Part shown: positions 17,345 to 25,991 of the stretch, one piece after another
Layout: each line of letters begins with the position of its first letter
How positions within the stretch are numbered: the first letter of the stretch is position 1
The notes under the pieces: generated by a model
What the model was told of the DNA's origin: nothing
The model's database searches: none
Seen by the model: only the letters and a program-made list of their open reading frames with translations
Made by a program: the position numbers and the translations under genes
NCBI GenBank assembly: GCA_015061525.1
Contig: SUWK01000009.1
Span: 1-56,714 of the forward strand
DNA length: 56,714 nt
Origin: Lentisphaerota bacterium
GTDB taxonomy: Bacteria; Verrucomicrobiota; Lentisphaeria; Victivallales; Victivallaceae
Reading direction: 5' to 3'

Positions 17345-18352
17345 TTATTTCTTATTTGTTTTATCAGTACTTCCCCGGTCATTTGCTCCGGGCAATTTTT
17401 CACACCTGATCCGGATCTTATCCGGTTCAATTCTGGTGACACGAATAAATTTTCCCGGGATATTAACCACCGCTTTCAGCGGAACGATATAATCTCCGGG
17501 TTTATCATAAGCAGAATCCCGCAAATCCGCGTAAACCATTATTTCATTTTCAGAAATACGTTTGATCTCATCCTGCTGCCCGGAAACCGTTACCGTCACA
17601 CTTTCACGTTCCGGGAATATCTTAACATTCCTCTGAAGCGGCAAATTCCACAACACCGGCACCAGCCACGGCAGCGAACGCGACATATCATCGGTGATCG
17701 TCACTGTAACGTCCACCATCTGCGTACTCAATGTAAATTCATCACCGGGAGATTCCAACGCGATACTCTTGCTGAAACTCCTGCTCTCATCCTGACGGAT
17801 ACGGAGAATTTCAGTTTTCAGTGTCTGCAAATTCCGCACCGCACGCTCCGGTCCGGATACCCGCACCATATCCGGCTGGGCTTTCCCGCCGTCATGAGCA
17901 AGTCCCTGACGCGGCTGACCAACCACTATCGGTGCCACCGGAACATCCCGGCTGATACGCCGTTGAACCGGCACAACCAATCTTGACGGTTCAATACTGA
18001 CGATCTCTATCCCCCGGGATGAAACGAAATCTTTCGGCTCAAGAAACAATGTTACATTACCACTTTGAAACCCGGGGGTATTGCACGTTATTTCCACTGC
18101 TCCGCGAATATCCTGTATATTCAGCTTTTTGATCCGGCTTTCGGATCCGCGCACAGTGACACGGACTGCGGTACTGCGGTTTACATTTGGAATAAAAACT
18201 TCATCATCAGCCTTTATTTCCACTGGAATATTCAACAGATCTTTCTGCTGCTGCTTTCCTTCATTTAAGACGACATACAAAATAACCGTCAACACCAACG
18301 CAATGATTTTGCGCCATGGATCACGAATCAAAAACGCCCAGAACGCACTCAT
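17345..18352 (-). CDS. cdaR: YbbR-domain protein, likely CdaA regulator
   Basis: 335 residues. One N-terminal membrane helix (about 16-30) is followed by an extracytoplasmic part with repeated YbbR-type beta domains (VTVRGSESRIKKLN; VRVSGPERAVRNL; VTVSGQQDEIKRI). In Firmicutes CdaR binds and controls the diadenylate cyclase CdaA. The ATGA overlap with cdaA here (4 bases) supports the same partnership. The C-terminal tail is short and charged. A clear call from context and repeat pattern. Confidence 0.88.
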   Translation of the reverse strand: MSAFWAFLIRDPWRKIIALVLTVILYVVLNEGKQQQKDLLNIPVEIKADDEVFIPNVNRSTAVRVTVRGSESRIKKLNIQDIRGAVEITCNTPGFQSGNVTLFLEPKDFVSSRGIEIVSIEPSRLVVPVQRRISRDVPVAPIVVGQPRQGLAHDGGKAQPDMVRVSGPERAVRNLQTLKTEILRIRQDESRSFSKSIALESPGDEFTLSTQMVDVTVTITDDMSRSLPWLVPVLWNLPLQRNVKIFPERESVTVTVSGQQDEIKRISENEIMVYADLRDSAYDKPGDYIVPLKAVVNIPGKFIRVTRIEPDKIRIRCEKLPGANDRGSTDKTNKK

Positions 18353-19212
18353 TTCTCCCCCCAGTCTGCATCTTCCGGATCACCTGGAACTGCATTTTCA
18401 GCAGGAAACCCCTGATCGTTCAATTCCATAATCGTTTCATTCAACTCACCGGCATCTTTCTGAACAATCAATTTATCCAGCAATTTCTGCAATTCAACCG
18501 CCGACAGATCCCGGTAAAGTCTTCCATCATGACCAATACTTACGGCTCCGCTTTCTTCGGACACCAACACCGTAACAGCATCACTTTCTTCAGAAATACC
18601 CAACGATGCCCGATGACGGGTCCCAAGACGTTTGGAAATTTTTTCACTGCTGCTCAAAGGCAGAATGACCCGCGCCGCAACGATCCGGTCCCCCCGGATG
18701 ATGACCGCACCATCATGCAGCGGAGAATTGGGATAAAAAATAGATTCCAGCAATGGCGAGTTGACTTTGGCATCCAATACGACCGCATCGTCTATCAACT
18801 GCTGCAATCGCACTTTGCACTCAATGACAACAATCGCTCCGCATTTACGCTTTGCCATATTCAACATTGCAGAAATAACTTCGTTGATCAACTCTTTACG
18901 ACGACGTTTTTCCCAAATCGCCAAACTGCCCAAACGTCCCAATGCACGGCGCAGCTCCGGCTGAAAAATTATCATCAGCATCAAAAACAAAGAGCCGAGT
19001 ATCATCTCTAACAGACGGGAAATCACATCCAGATCCAATACCATTGCCAAACACCACAACACCCCGATGAGCATCAACAGCCCTGCCATCACCAGAGAAC
19101 CGTTGGTATTGCGCAAATGGTACATTGCCAGATAGATCATCACAAACAGCAGAACGACCTGCAGAATAGCACGCCAATCAGTGAAAAATTCCAGCAGCAT
19201 GTTCATCAGCAT
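18349..19212 (-). CDS. cdaA: diadenylate cyclase CdaA (c-di-AMP synthase)
   Basis: 287 residues. Three hydrophobic segments (about 17-30, 40-60, 68-84) precede the DAC domain. Catalytic motifs: LHDGAVII (DGA at 167-169) and LGTRHRASLG (RHR at 199-201). It condenses two ATP into c-di-AMP at the membrane. It overlaps folP by 7 bases and cdaR by 4. A folP-cdaA link is seen in several Gram-negative phyla. The usual RHRAA is RHRAS here, a mild change outside the catalytic Arg residues. Confidence 0.95.
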   Translation of the reverse strand: MLMNMLLEFFTDWRAILQVVLLFVMIYLAMYHLRNTNGSLVMAGLLMLIGVLWCLAMVLDLDVISRLLEMILGSLFLMLMIIFQPELRRALGRLGSLAIWEKRRRKELINEVISAMLNMAKRKCGAIVVIECKVRLQQLIDDAVVLDAKVNSPLLESIFYPNSPLHDGAVIIRGDRIVAARVILPLSSSEKISKRLGTRHRASLGISEESDAVTVLVSEESGAVSIGHDGRLYRDLSAVELQKLLDKLIVQKDAGELNETIMELNDQGFPAENAVPGDPEDADWGEK

Positions 19213-20045
19213 AAACTCCCGGTTTTACGCATCACCATCAATGCATTGTGCAACTCGCGTACTGCATGGGTCCGGATCACTGCCGCTCCGCGTCCGGCAA
19301 GAACAAGTTCCAGTGCCAAAGTTTCCCCTGCCCGGCGTTCCGGTTCACGCTCTCCTGTCAGCGCACCGAGAAATGATTTGCGGGAAATCCCGACCAACAT
19401 CCGAGAAAGCGGACAAACTTTTTCCAATTCCTCAAGCAGTTCCCAGCATTGCTCAGGAGTTTTCGCAAAACCGAACCCGGGATCAAGCAGAATATTTCCC
19501 TCCCTCACACCACTGCGAAGTGCCTTTTCCCTCGCAGATGCAAGTTCATCTGCCACCATTGCCGCCACTCCATCCGGGTAGCTGCAATACTCCGGAGTCA
19601 TCATATTTTCCGGCGTCCCGCGCGAGTGCGAGATCACCAACGCGGCCCCGGCAGCCGCCACCAAATCAGCGATCTCCGGAGAACGGCGCAGCATAGAAAC
19701 ATCATTGATGATCTCAACTCCGGCATCCAACACCGCTTTCGCGACATCCGCATGACGGGTATCCACACTCAAAACAGCTTCCGGATGAACCTTTTTCAAA
19801 TTTCTCACCACCGGAAGTACCCGGAATTTCTCCAGATCTCCGGAAACTTCATGCGCTCCGGGTCTGGTGGATTCTCCGCCGATATCCAGCAGATCCGCCC
19901 CGCAATCCAGATGCGCCAAAGCCCGGGCAAGAGCAGAATCTGCCGTAGAACAACGCTCCATGCTGAATGAATCACACGAAGCATTGACCACCCCCATGAT
20001 AAAAGGAGCGCGTCGTGATGATAAAAATCCGGTCAAATCAAACAT
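19206..20045 (-). CDS. folP: dihydropteroate synthase
   Basis: 279-residue TIM-barrel enzyme joining p-aminobenzoate to dihydropterin pyrophosphate in folate synthesis; the sulfonamide target. Motifs: MGVVNASCDSFS at the N-terminus, GESTRPGA (about 57-64), VSVDTRHADVAKA, INDVSMLR, LDPGFGFAKTPEQC and a C-terminal IRTHAVRELH. Most homologues read MGVxNxTPDSFSDGG; here it is NASCDSFSME, a slightly diverged pterin loop. It starts 6 bases after gyrA and overlaps cdaA by 7. Confidence 0.94.
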   Translation of the reverse strand: MFDLTGFLSSRRAPFIMGVVNASCDSFSMERCSTADSALARALAHLDCGADLLDIGGESTRPGAHEVSGDLEKFRVLPVVRNLKKVHPEAVLSVDTRHADVAKAVLDAGVEIINDVSMLRRSPEIADLVAAAGAALVISHSRGTPENMMTPEYCSYPDGVAAMVADELASAREKALRSGVREGNILLDPGFGFAKTPEQCWELLEELEKVCPLSRMLVGISRKSFLGALTGEREPERRAGETLALELVLAGRGAAVIRTHAVRELHNALMVMRKTGSLC

Positions 20046-20051
20046 TTCGAC

Positions 20052-22721
20052 TTACGCTTCCGGCTCTTTTTCTGCTTTTTCGCTGTTCTCCGGCATTTCC
20101 GGAGCAACTGGGGTCTCCTCACTCATAACCGGAACATCCGGGGAAACATTGTCACTGTTTTCCGGAGCATTTTCCTCTTCCTCATCGACCTTGACCAGTT
20201 TAGCAACACCGGTAATTCTGTCATTCTGGTTGAGGTTCATAATCTTGACCCCCAAAGATGCTCTGCCGACACGACGGATCTCTGCAACCGGAATCCGGGA
20301 GATTTGACCCCGTTCAGTAGTAATGAGCAGCTCATCATCTCCGGTGATCTGAACCACCGACAAGACACTCTCTCCTTCGCGAAGACGGATATTTACCACA
20401 CCGCGGGCACCGCGATTGGTCTTGCGGTAGGCAGAAACGAAAGAACGTTTACCCATACCGCCATCGGTAACGACCAGAACTTCCGGACCAATTCCGGCAG
20501 CATCGGTACCGGCGGCATCCTCTTCCTGAACGTCGCTTTCAGGAATTTCTTCAACATCAACATCTTCCTGCGCTTCATCATAGGTCGGCTCCGAAATAAC
20601 TTCAAGGCTGACCACTTCGTCACCATCAAGTTTGAATCTCATACCGGTCACGCCGCGCGCAGTTCTGCCCATGGGACGGATCTGCTCATCATTCTGATCA
20701 AAGCGGCACGCCATACCAAGTTTGGTTGAGAGCAGCAGCTCATCACCATTGGAGGCAACTGCGGCACCGATAAGATCGTCATCCTCCTCAATGACCAGCG
20801 CACGCAAACCGACCCGCCGGAGATTCTTGAAGAGTGCCAATTCAGACTTTTTGATAAAGCCGCGGCGAGAAGCCATGACAATGTATTTATCCGGATCTTC
20901 AAAATCCTCTTTGGAAACAGTAAGCATCGCACAAATTTTTTCACCCTCCTCAACCTTGATGAGGTTGATGATCGCTTTACCTTTACCGGTTCGGACACCC
21001 TCGGGAATCTCATACACATTGAGCCAATACATGAATCCGCGATCGGTAAAGAAAAAGATAATATCATGACTGTGAGCATTGAAAAGATGTGCGACATGAT
21101 CTTCTTCTTTAGTCCCCATGCCGATGATCCCTTTGCCGCCGCGATGCTGGGTGCGGTAAGTCGCCGCCGGAACGCGTTTGATATAACCGGTATCGGAAAC
21201 AGTGATCACACAGCTGTGACGGGGAATAAGATCGGCGATGTTGAGATCACTGTCATCCATGGTGATCTCGGTACGGCGCGCGGTGGCGTATTTTTCTTTG
21301 ATCTCAGTAAGCTCTTCCTTGACCACAGCGACCCGCTTATCCTGATCGGCAATAAGTCCCTTAAGGTACTCTATACGGGCAGTAAGTTCATCAAACTCAT
21401 TCTGCAAGTTCTCAATCGCCAAGCCGGTAAGCTGATGCAGACGCATATCCAGAATCGCATCTGCCTGAATTTCCGAAAGTCCGAAACGTTCACGCAAACG
21501 CGGATTGGCTTCGGCACGGTTGGCTGAAGTTTTGATTATCTCAACAACCTCATCCAGATTGTTGACAGCGATCATCAACCCGGAAACGATATGCATACGC
21601 GCTTCGGCAGTTTTCAACCGGAAAATACTGCGCCGCAAAATCACTTCAAGGCGGTGATCGATATATGCCTGCAGCACCTGGGTAAGATTCATAATGCGCG
21701 GACGGTTGTGATCGACCACCAGCATCGTACAACCGATGGTGGTTTCAAACGCAGTCATCGCGTAAAGCTGGTTCAAAATCACCTGCGCCATGAAACCTTT
21801 TTTGATATCGACAACGATCCGGGTTCCGGCACGCTCACTGGTTTCATCACGTATATCACTGATACCGTTGATTTTCTTATCAGCAATCATCTGATCAATA
21901 CGGGAAATCTGTTCACCGCGATAAACGCCATAGGGAATTTCACTGAAAATAATCTGCTCTTTGCCGTCTTTTTCAATGATATCAGCCTTGGCACGCAGAC
22001 GGACACTGCCGCGTCCGGTCTGGTAGAACTGGCGCAACGTATAACGTCCGCGGATGATCGCCCCGCCGGGGAAGTCCGGTCCGGGAAGATATTCCATAAG
22101 TTCATCAACGGTGGCATCCGGATTATCCAGCAATGCGATGGTGGCGTCAATAACTTCTCCAAGGTTGTGTGTAGGAATATTGGTCGCCATACCGACACCG
22201 ATACCGGTAGTACCATTGACCAGAAGCTGCGGAAACTTGGCTGGAAGAACTGACGGTTCAACATCGGATTCGTCAAAGGTCGGCACCATGTCGACAGTGT
22301 CTTCTTTGATATCCTGCAGCATCTCTTCGGCAAGACGCTCCAGACGGCACTCGGTATAACGGCTGGCAGCAGCCGGGTCACCATCATCGGTACCGAAGTT
22401 ACCCTGCCCTTCGATCAAAGTTTCACGCAGGCTGAAAGTCTGTCCCAAACGAACCAGAGCATCATAAATGGCGGAATCACCGTGCGGGTGATAATTACCC
22501 ATAACCTCACCGACCACCTTGGCACATTTGACAGTCTGATGACTTTTGGTAATACCCATACGTCCCATCGCATACAAAATACGCCGGTTCACCGGTTTGA
22601 GTCCGTCACGCACATCCGGAATGGCACGCCCGACGTTAACACTGAGCGAATATTGAAGATACGCAGTATGCATGATCTCTTCAATATTCACCGGAATATC
22701 ACGCAAAAGAGTTTCGCTCAT
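20052..22721 (-). CDS. gyrA: DNA gyrase subunit A
   Basis: 889 residues from the ATG at 22721, which has GAGGAA six bases before it. Catalytic Tyr122 in ASRYTE. The quinolone-determining region [10 protein letters not shown] keeps Ser83 and Asp87, the usual drug-sensitive residues (standard E. coli numbering fits directly). The C-terminal wrapping domain has the GyrA box as QHRGGKG, separating it from ParC. Residues about 708-745 are an unusual acidic insert (runs of E and D) between blades, and the tail is also acidic. It heads the gyrA-folP-cdaA-cdaR-PpiD-like-speD operon; no gyrB lies alongside. Confidence 0.97.
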   Translation of the reverse strand: MSETLLRDIPVNIEEIMHTAYLQYSLSVNVGRAIPDVRDGLKPVNRRILYAMGRMGITKSHQTVKCAKVVGEVMGNYHPHGDSAIYDALVRLGQTFSLRETLIEGQGNFGTDDGDPAAASRYTECRLERLAEEMLQDIKEDTVDMVPTFDESDVEPSVLPAKFPQLLVNGTTGIGVGMATNIPTHNLGEVIDATIALLDNPDATVDELMEYLPGPDFPGGAIIRGRYTLRQFYQTGRGSVRLRAKADIIEKDGKEQIIFSEIPYGVYRGEQISRIDQMIADKKINGISDIRDETSERAGTRIVVDIKKGFMAQVILNQLYAMTAFETTIGCTMLVVDHNRPRIMNLTQVLQAYIDHRLEVILRRSIFRLKTAEARMHIVSGLMIAVNNLDEVVEIIKTSANRAEANPRLRERFGLSEIQADAILDMRLHQLTGLAIENLQNEFDELTARIEYLKGLIADQDKRVAVVKEELTEIKEKYATARRTEITMDDSDLNIADLIPRHSCVITVSDTGYIKRVPAATYRTQHRGGKGIIGMGTKEEDHVAHLFNAHSHDIIFFFTDRGFMYWLNVYEIPEGVRTGKGKAIINLIKVEEGEKICAMLTVSKEDFEDPDKYIVMASRRGFIKKSELALFKNLRRVGLRALVIEEDDDLIGAAVASNGDELLLSTKLGMACRFDQNDEQIRPMGRTARGVTGMRFKLDGDEVVSLEVISEPTYDEAQEDVDVEEIPESDVQEEDAAGTDAAGIGPEVLVVTDGGMGKRSFVSAYRKTNRGARGVVNIRLREGESVLSVVQITGDDELLITTERGQISRIPVAEIRRVGRASLGVKIMNLNQNDRITGVAKLVKVDEEEENAPENSDNVSPDVPVMSEETPVAPEMPENSEKAEKEPEA

Positions 22722-22776
22722 AGTTCTTTCCTCAAAATTAGTATACAATAAACCTTACTATACAATAATAATTAAT

Positions 22777-22805
22777 AATATAGCACACTTTATGCTCATA
22801 AACAA
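22777..22805 (-). promoter_or_regulatory. gyrA operon promoter
   Basis: Minus strand: TTGTTT, 17-base spacer, TATATT, about 56 bases before the gyrA ATG. In the leader a 9-base direct repeat TATACAATA (22742-22750 and 22759-22767 on the plus strand) may be a second promoter element or an operator, for instance for supercoiling control. Confidence 0.6.
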
Positions 22806-22837
22806 GTCTTATGCCGGTGCAACAGCACTTTTTATGG

Positions 22838-22871
22838 CAAAAAAAATGCCGCTGAAGAAAATCGGCGGCAT
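22838..22871 (-). terminator. Rho-independent terminator of the esterase gene
   Basis: On the minus strand: stem ATGCCGC / GCGGCAT with a 12-base loop, followed by eight T. It lies 33 bases after the esterase stop. Confidence 0.85.
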
Positions 22872-22903
22872 GTACTTTGAATATTTTGATCGATGTATGA
22901 TCT

Positions 22904-24919
22904 TCACACCAGTTTTCCGGCAAGCATTTGCACCTCTTTTTCAAAGGCATTGCATTTCCCGGAGTCAAAAAGAGTTCCATCATAAGCCCGGGGAGAAACA
23001 AAGTTAAGTTTATCTCCGGCAATGGCTTTAAGCAATGAAACATCTCCCCATTTCAAAAAACCGGGAATCGACAACACCGGCGAATAGAGCGCCCCCGGCA
23101 AAGTCCAGTATTTAAAAGCGTCGTTCTTGAATGTTGTTATTGAATCACGACAGAACACCATGCTCCCCGGAGCATCAATCGCCGTCACGGCAAAATCGTC
23201 ACGGCTCAATACCGCCGCACAGGATGCTGCAAAACCGGTTTCTTTTTCCGCTTCCACGCAGATATCCACTGCATGGAAGTTCTTTTTCAGCATCTTCACC
23301 AGTGCAATAATATCCCGCACCCATTCTCCGGGAAGACTTCTGCCGATCCAGAGCATCTGCCGCAATGTCTGATGAAAACCGGCAAGCAGATGATTGCTGC
23401 GCGCAGTTTCCCCACTGCCGATCAAATCGCACAACACCACGGTAGAACCGTCCGAGGCAGCTTTCTCCACCCAACTGTCAGCAACATCGATTTTGCCTTT
23501 TGGAGAAAGCAGAAGCTTGAATTTGCCTTTTGCCGTACCGCGTTTGACCAGAATTGGCAGCAGATGATCTTCCAGATCCAATGCATAACGTTCCACTCCG
23601 TCAGCATCCTTGTAATGGATCAACGGCATATTGGCTGGTATTTTCCGCAGCCGCAGAACTCCGGCAAGTTCTTTCAGTGTCTTCTTGCGGTTGATCTGTA
23701 TTCTTGCCAGCAATTCACTGTGAAGTTTCTCCCCGACGGTGCGGCAATAAGCATCTGTTCCACACACCTCTGCCGGACGCTCTGCTGCACTTGCAAACAC
23801 CTGCATAACTTCATCCGGTTCAGGTTCTCCCTCATAGACCGGCACCGGGTTGCCGTTACCGATCCCCTTCAGATGAAGATCAAACCATCCGATTACCGCC
23901 TGACGCTGTTCATCATGCATACCGTGGACACGATTACTGACCGTATAACGCAAATTCCCGGGAACTCCGAGATTCCAGTACACTTTTTCAACCTGATGAT
24001 AAGTTTTCAGCATTTCACCGACTGCAAATGTATGATTGCAGTCATAAAGCGCATTACCGATATTGAGCGGACGGGGTGCGATCAAAGCCAACACTCCTGC
24101 CTCATCGGTAAATGTCAGACCGTCAGGAAGCAATTCACAAATACAATTGACCCCATTGACATAGGATTCATACGATCCGACACTGACTACCGGCATCGCA
24201 GCAGCGATACGCTCATCCATAGCGGCAAGATACATCGTCTGATTACCGCCGCCGGAACCGCCGGTGGCTCCGATACGCTCTTTGATGACATATGGAAGAC
24301 TTTGCAGCACGTCAATAGCACGGCGGTTATCAACGATCTGTTCACCCATCAGCGACTCACCGAGATTCAGCAAAGCTCCACCGGGAAAACCGCCATGATA
24401 CTCCGGCACATGACAGTCGCAGGCACGTTCAAACACTCCGAATGCATCCGGAGCAAGACAGACGTAACCGGCTTTTGCAAGCGTCTGGGAAAGCTGTTGG
24501 ATACGCGCACCGAGCTTACCGGTGGCAAAGTGCCCGTGCATATGTACGACTCCGGGGAAAGGCCCCTCGCCTTCCGGAACATAAAGCAGTGCCGGAACAT
24601 GTACTCCGGGACGGCTCTGGTAAGTCAATTTGGTAACAGTATAGCCATCGCGTTCAAGTTTACCGTAAACTTTTATATCCACCGGCAGAGTTCCATCATA
24701 AGTACAACCGGTCTTTTCCTGCATTTTGCGGCGCAATTTTTTCTGAAACGTCCGCAATTCCGCCAGCGTTTCCGGAGCCTCAAGCTGATTGATACGGCGC
24801 AGACGGTCAGCTTCTGAAACCATCATCCGTGTAACCGGACAATCATGCGCCGGTTCCAGATGAAATATTCCCTCCCGGGGAAACGGCGGCATATCAGCTG
24901 TCCAAACACGTGTCTTCAT
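22904..24919 (-). CDS. large alpha/beta-hydrolase esterase (acetyl xylan esterase-like)
   Basis: 671 residues, no signal peptide. Residues about 70-350 form an alpha/beta-hydrolase: VHMHGHFATGK oxyanion region, nucleophile in GATGGSGGGNQTM (S222), LALIAPRPLNIGNA and the later RVHGMHD that should hold the catalytic His. Close relatives are carbohydrate esterases and dienelactone-hydrolase-like enzymes. Residues about 430-671 form a second, poorly defined alpha/beta region (LCDLIGSGETARSN) without a clear triad. AGGAGA precedes the ATG. Second gene of a two-gene unit with the DMT transporter; a role in deacylating imported sugars is likely but unproven. Confidence 0.8.
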   Translation of the reverse strand: MKTRVWTADMPPFPREGIFHLEPAHDCPVTRMMVSEADRLRRINQLEAPETLAELRTFQKKLRRKMQEKTGCTYDGTLPVDIKVYGKLERDGYTVTKLTYQSRPGVHVPALLYVPEGEGPFPGVVHMHGHFATGKLGARIQQLSQTLAKAGYVCLAPDAFGVFERACDCHVPEYHGGFPGGALLNLGESLMGEQIVDNRRAIDVLQSLPYVIKERIGATGGSGGGNQTMYLAAMDERIAAAMPVVSVGSYESYVNGVNCICELLPDGLTFTDEAGVLALIAPRPLNIGNALYDCNHTFAVGEMLKTYHQVEKVYWNLGVPGNLRYTVSNRVHGMHDEQRQAVIGWFDLHLKGIGNGNPVPVYEGEPEPDEVMQVFASAAERPAEVCGTDAYCRTVGEKLHSELLARIQINRKKTLKELAGVLRLRKIPANMPLIHYKDADGVERYALDLEDHLLPILVKRGTAKGKFKLLLSPKGKIDVADSWVEKAASDGSTVVLCDLIGSGETARSNHLLAGFHQTLRQMLWIGRSLPGEWVRDIIALVKMLKKNFHAVDICVEAEKETGFAASCAAVLSRDDFAVTAIDAPGSMVFCRDSITTFKNDAFKYWTLPGALYSPVLSIPGFLKWGDVSLLKAIAGDKLNFVSPRAYDGTLFDSGKCNAFEKEVQMLAGKLV

Positions 24920-24942
24920 AGCAAACTCTCCTTTATAAACAT

Positions 24943-25860
24943 TTACAAAACTGACAAAATCAAACCGGTAACAATCAGAACTCCTCCGACATATTTCGGC
25001 AAAGAACCTTTTTCTTTCAACACAAAAATTCCGGCAAGTAAACCGATAAGCATACCAAGCTGTCGAAACACCTGTACGTAAGAAACATTATCCACATAAT
25101 TCATGGAAATCAACACCAGAACATAGGTCAGCGAAGCAAAAATACCGGCGGCAAACGGAGCCCATTTGCACTCTTTCCACATCTCTTTGAAATGCTTACG
25201 CTGCCGCGGGATCCCCCATGCCAACACCATCAGCGTGGAGGATAACACAATACCGCGGGTTGAGTAATAAGAAAGAGACAACACCGGCTTGGAAATACTC
25301 ATCCCCGCATCAACAACCGCCGCTTTCATGATATCCTGCGAAAGACTGTCAAAAACCGTATATCCGGTCGTTCCGCAAGCAGCGAGCAGAACAAAAAACA
25401 TGTTTTTTTTGAAATAACAACGGATATCAAAATCTGAAAACTTTTTCAGCGGCATGGACATACACCCGAGAAAAACCAACACCATACCGCACACAGCGCA
25501 GGCGGTCAGAGGTTTGCCCATGCCGAAAATCGCAGTCACTCCCACAGTCAACAGCAAAGGCAATGAACGCATCATCGGATAAGCACTTGACATATCCATC
25601 AACCTGTAGACCATGACCAGCGCGCCGCAATACAGCAGTGCGTCACTGCAAACCGAACCTGCCACACTTGCCCAGAACTGCCACGACATACTCCATATCG
25701 GAACCGGTGTCCAAAACTGCACATGCAGCCACATCATCATGGCTGTAGTACAAATCACCGCATAAAACGGCAGGGTCATGTGGTACTTTTTGGCAAGCAT
25801 ATTCCACGAAGCATGGAGCGTTGCCGAGGTGATGATCAGAAAAAAAGCTGTCCAAGTCAT
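24943..25860 (-). CDS. EamA/DMT-superfamily transporter
   Basis: 305-residue membrane protein with about ten hydrophobic helices in two EamA halves: first half start SATLHASWNMLAKK, second half including the ASLTYVLVLISMNYV and ending GGVLIVTGLILSVL. The family moves metabolites or drugs across the inner membrane. It is directly upstream of the esterase gene (23-base gap), suggesting it moves a substrate or product of that enzyme. Substrate not readable. Confidence 0.88.
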   Translation of the reverse strand: MTWTAFFLIITSATLHASWNMLAKKYHMTLPFYAVICTTAMMMWLHVQFWTPVPIWSMSWQFWASVAGSVCSDALLYCGALVMVYRLMDMSSAYPMMRSLPLLLTVGVTAIFGMGKPLTACAVCGMVLVFLGCMSMPLKKFSDFDIRCYFKKNMFFVLLAACGTTGYTVFDSLSQDIMKAAVVDAGMSISKPVLSLSYYSTRGIVLSSTLMVLAWGIPRQRKHFKEMWKECKWAPFAAGIFASLTYVLVLISMNYVDNVSYVQVFRQLGMLIGLLAGIFVLKEKGSLPKYVGGVLIVTGLILSVL

Positions 25861-25896
25861 AATACAATACTCTTCCCCGTTTTTTGTATTTTGGAT

Positions 25897-25924
25897 AATA
25901 TAGCACCTGAAAACGGAGATTCAA
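25897..25924 (-). promoter_or_regulatory. promoter of the DMT transporter-esterase unit
   Basis: Minus strand: TTGAAT, 16-base spacer, TATATT, about 37 bases upstream of the transporter start. Confidence 0.65.
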
Positions 25925-25936
25925 GTTCAGCCGGAA

Positions 25937-25971
25937 TAAAAAAAAACCTCCACCGGCACACCGGCAGAGGT
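25937..25971 (-). terminator. Rho-independent terminator of htpG
   Basis: On the minus-strand RNA an 11-bp stem (ACCUCUGCCGG / CCGGUGGAGGU, including two G-U pairs) with a UGUG loop, followed by nine U. About 21 bases after the htpG stop. Confidence 0.92.
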
Positions 25972-25991
25972 CGGAAAACAGAAGCAAGATG

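Noticed and set aside
23273-24817. 514-codon open frame antisense to the esterase
   Set aside because: The esterase has a ribosome site, a nucleophile motif and a terminator on the minus strand; the plus frame has nothing.
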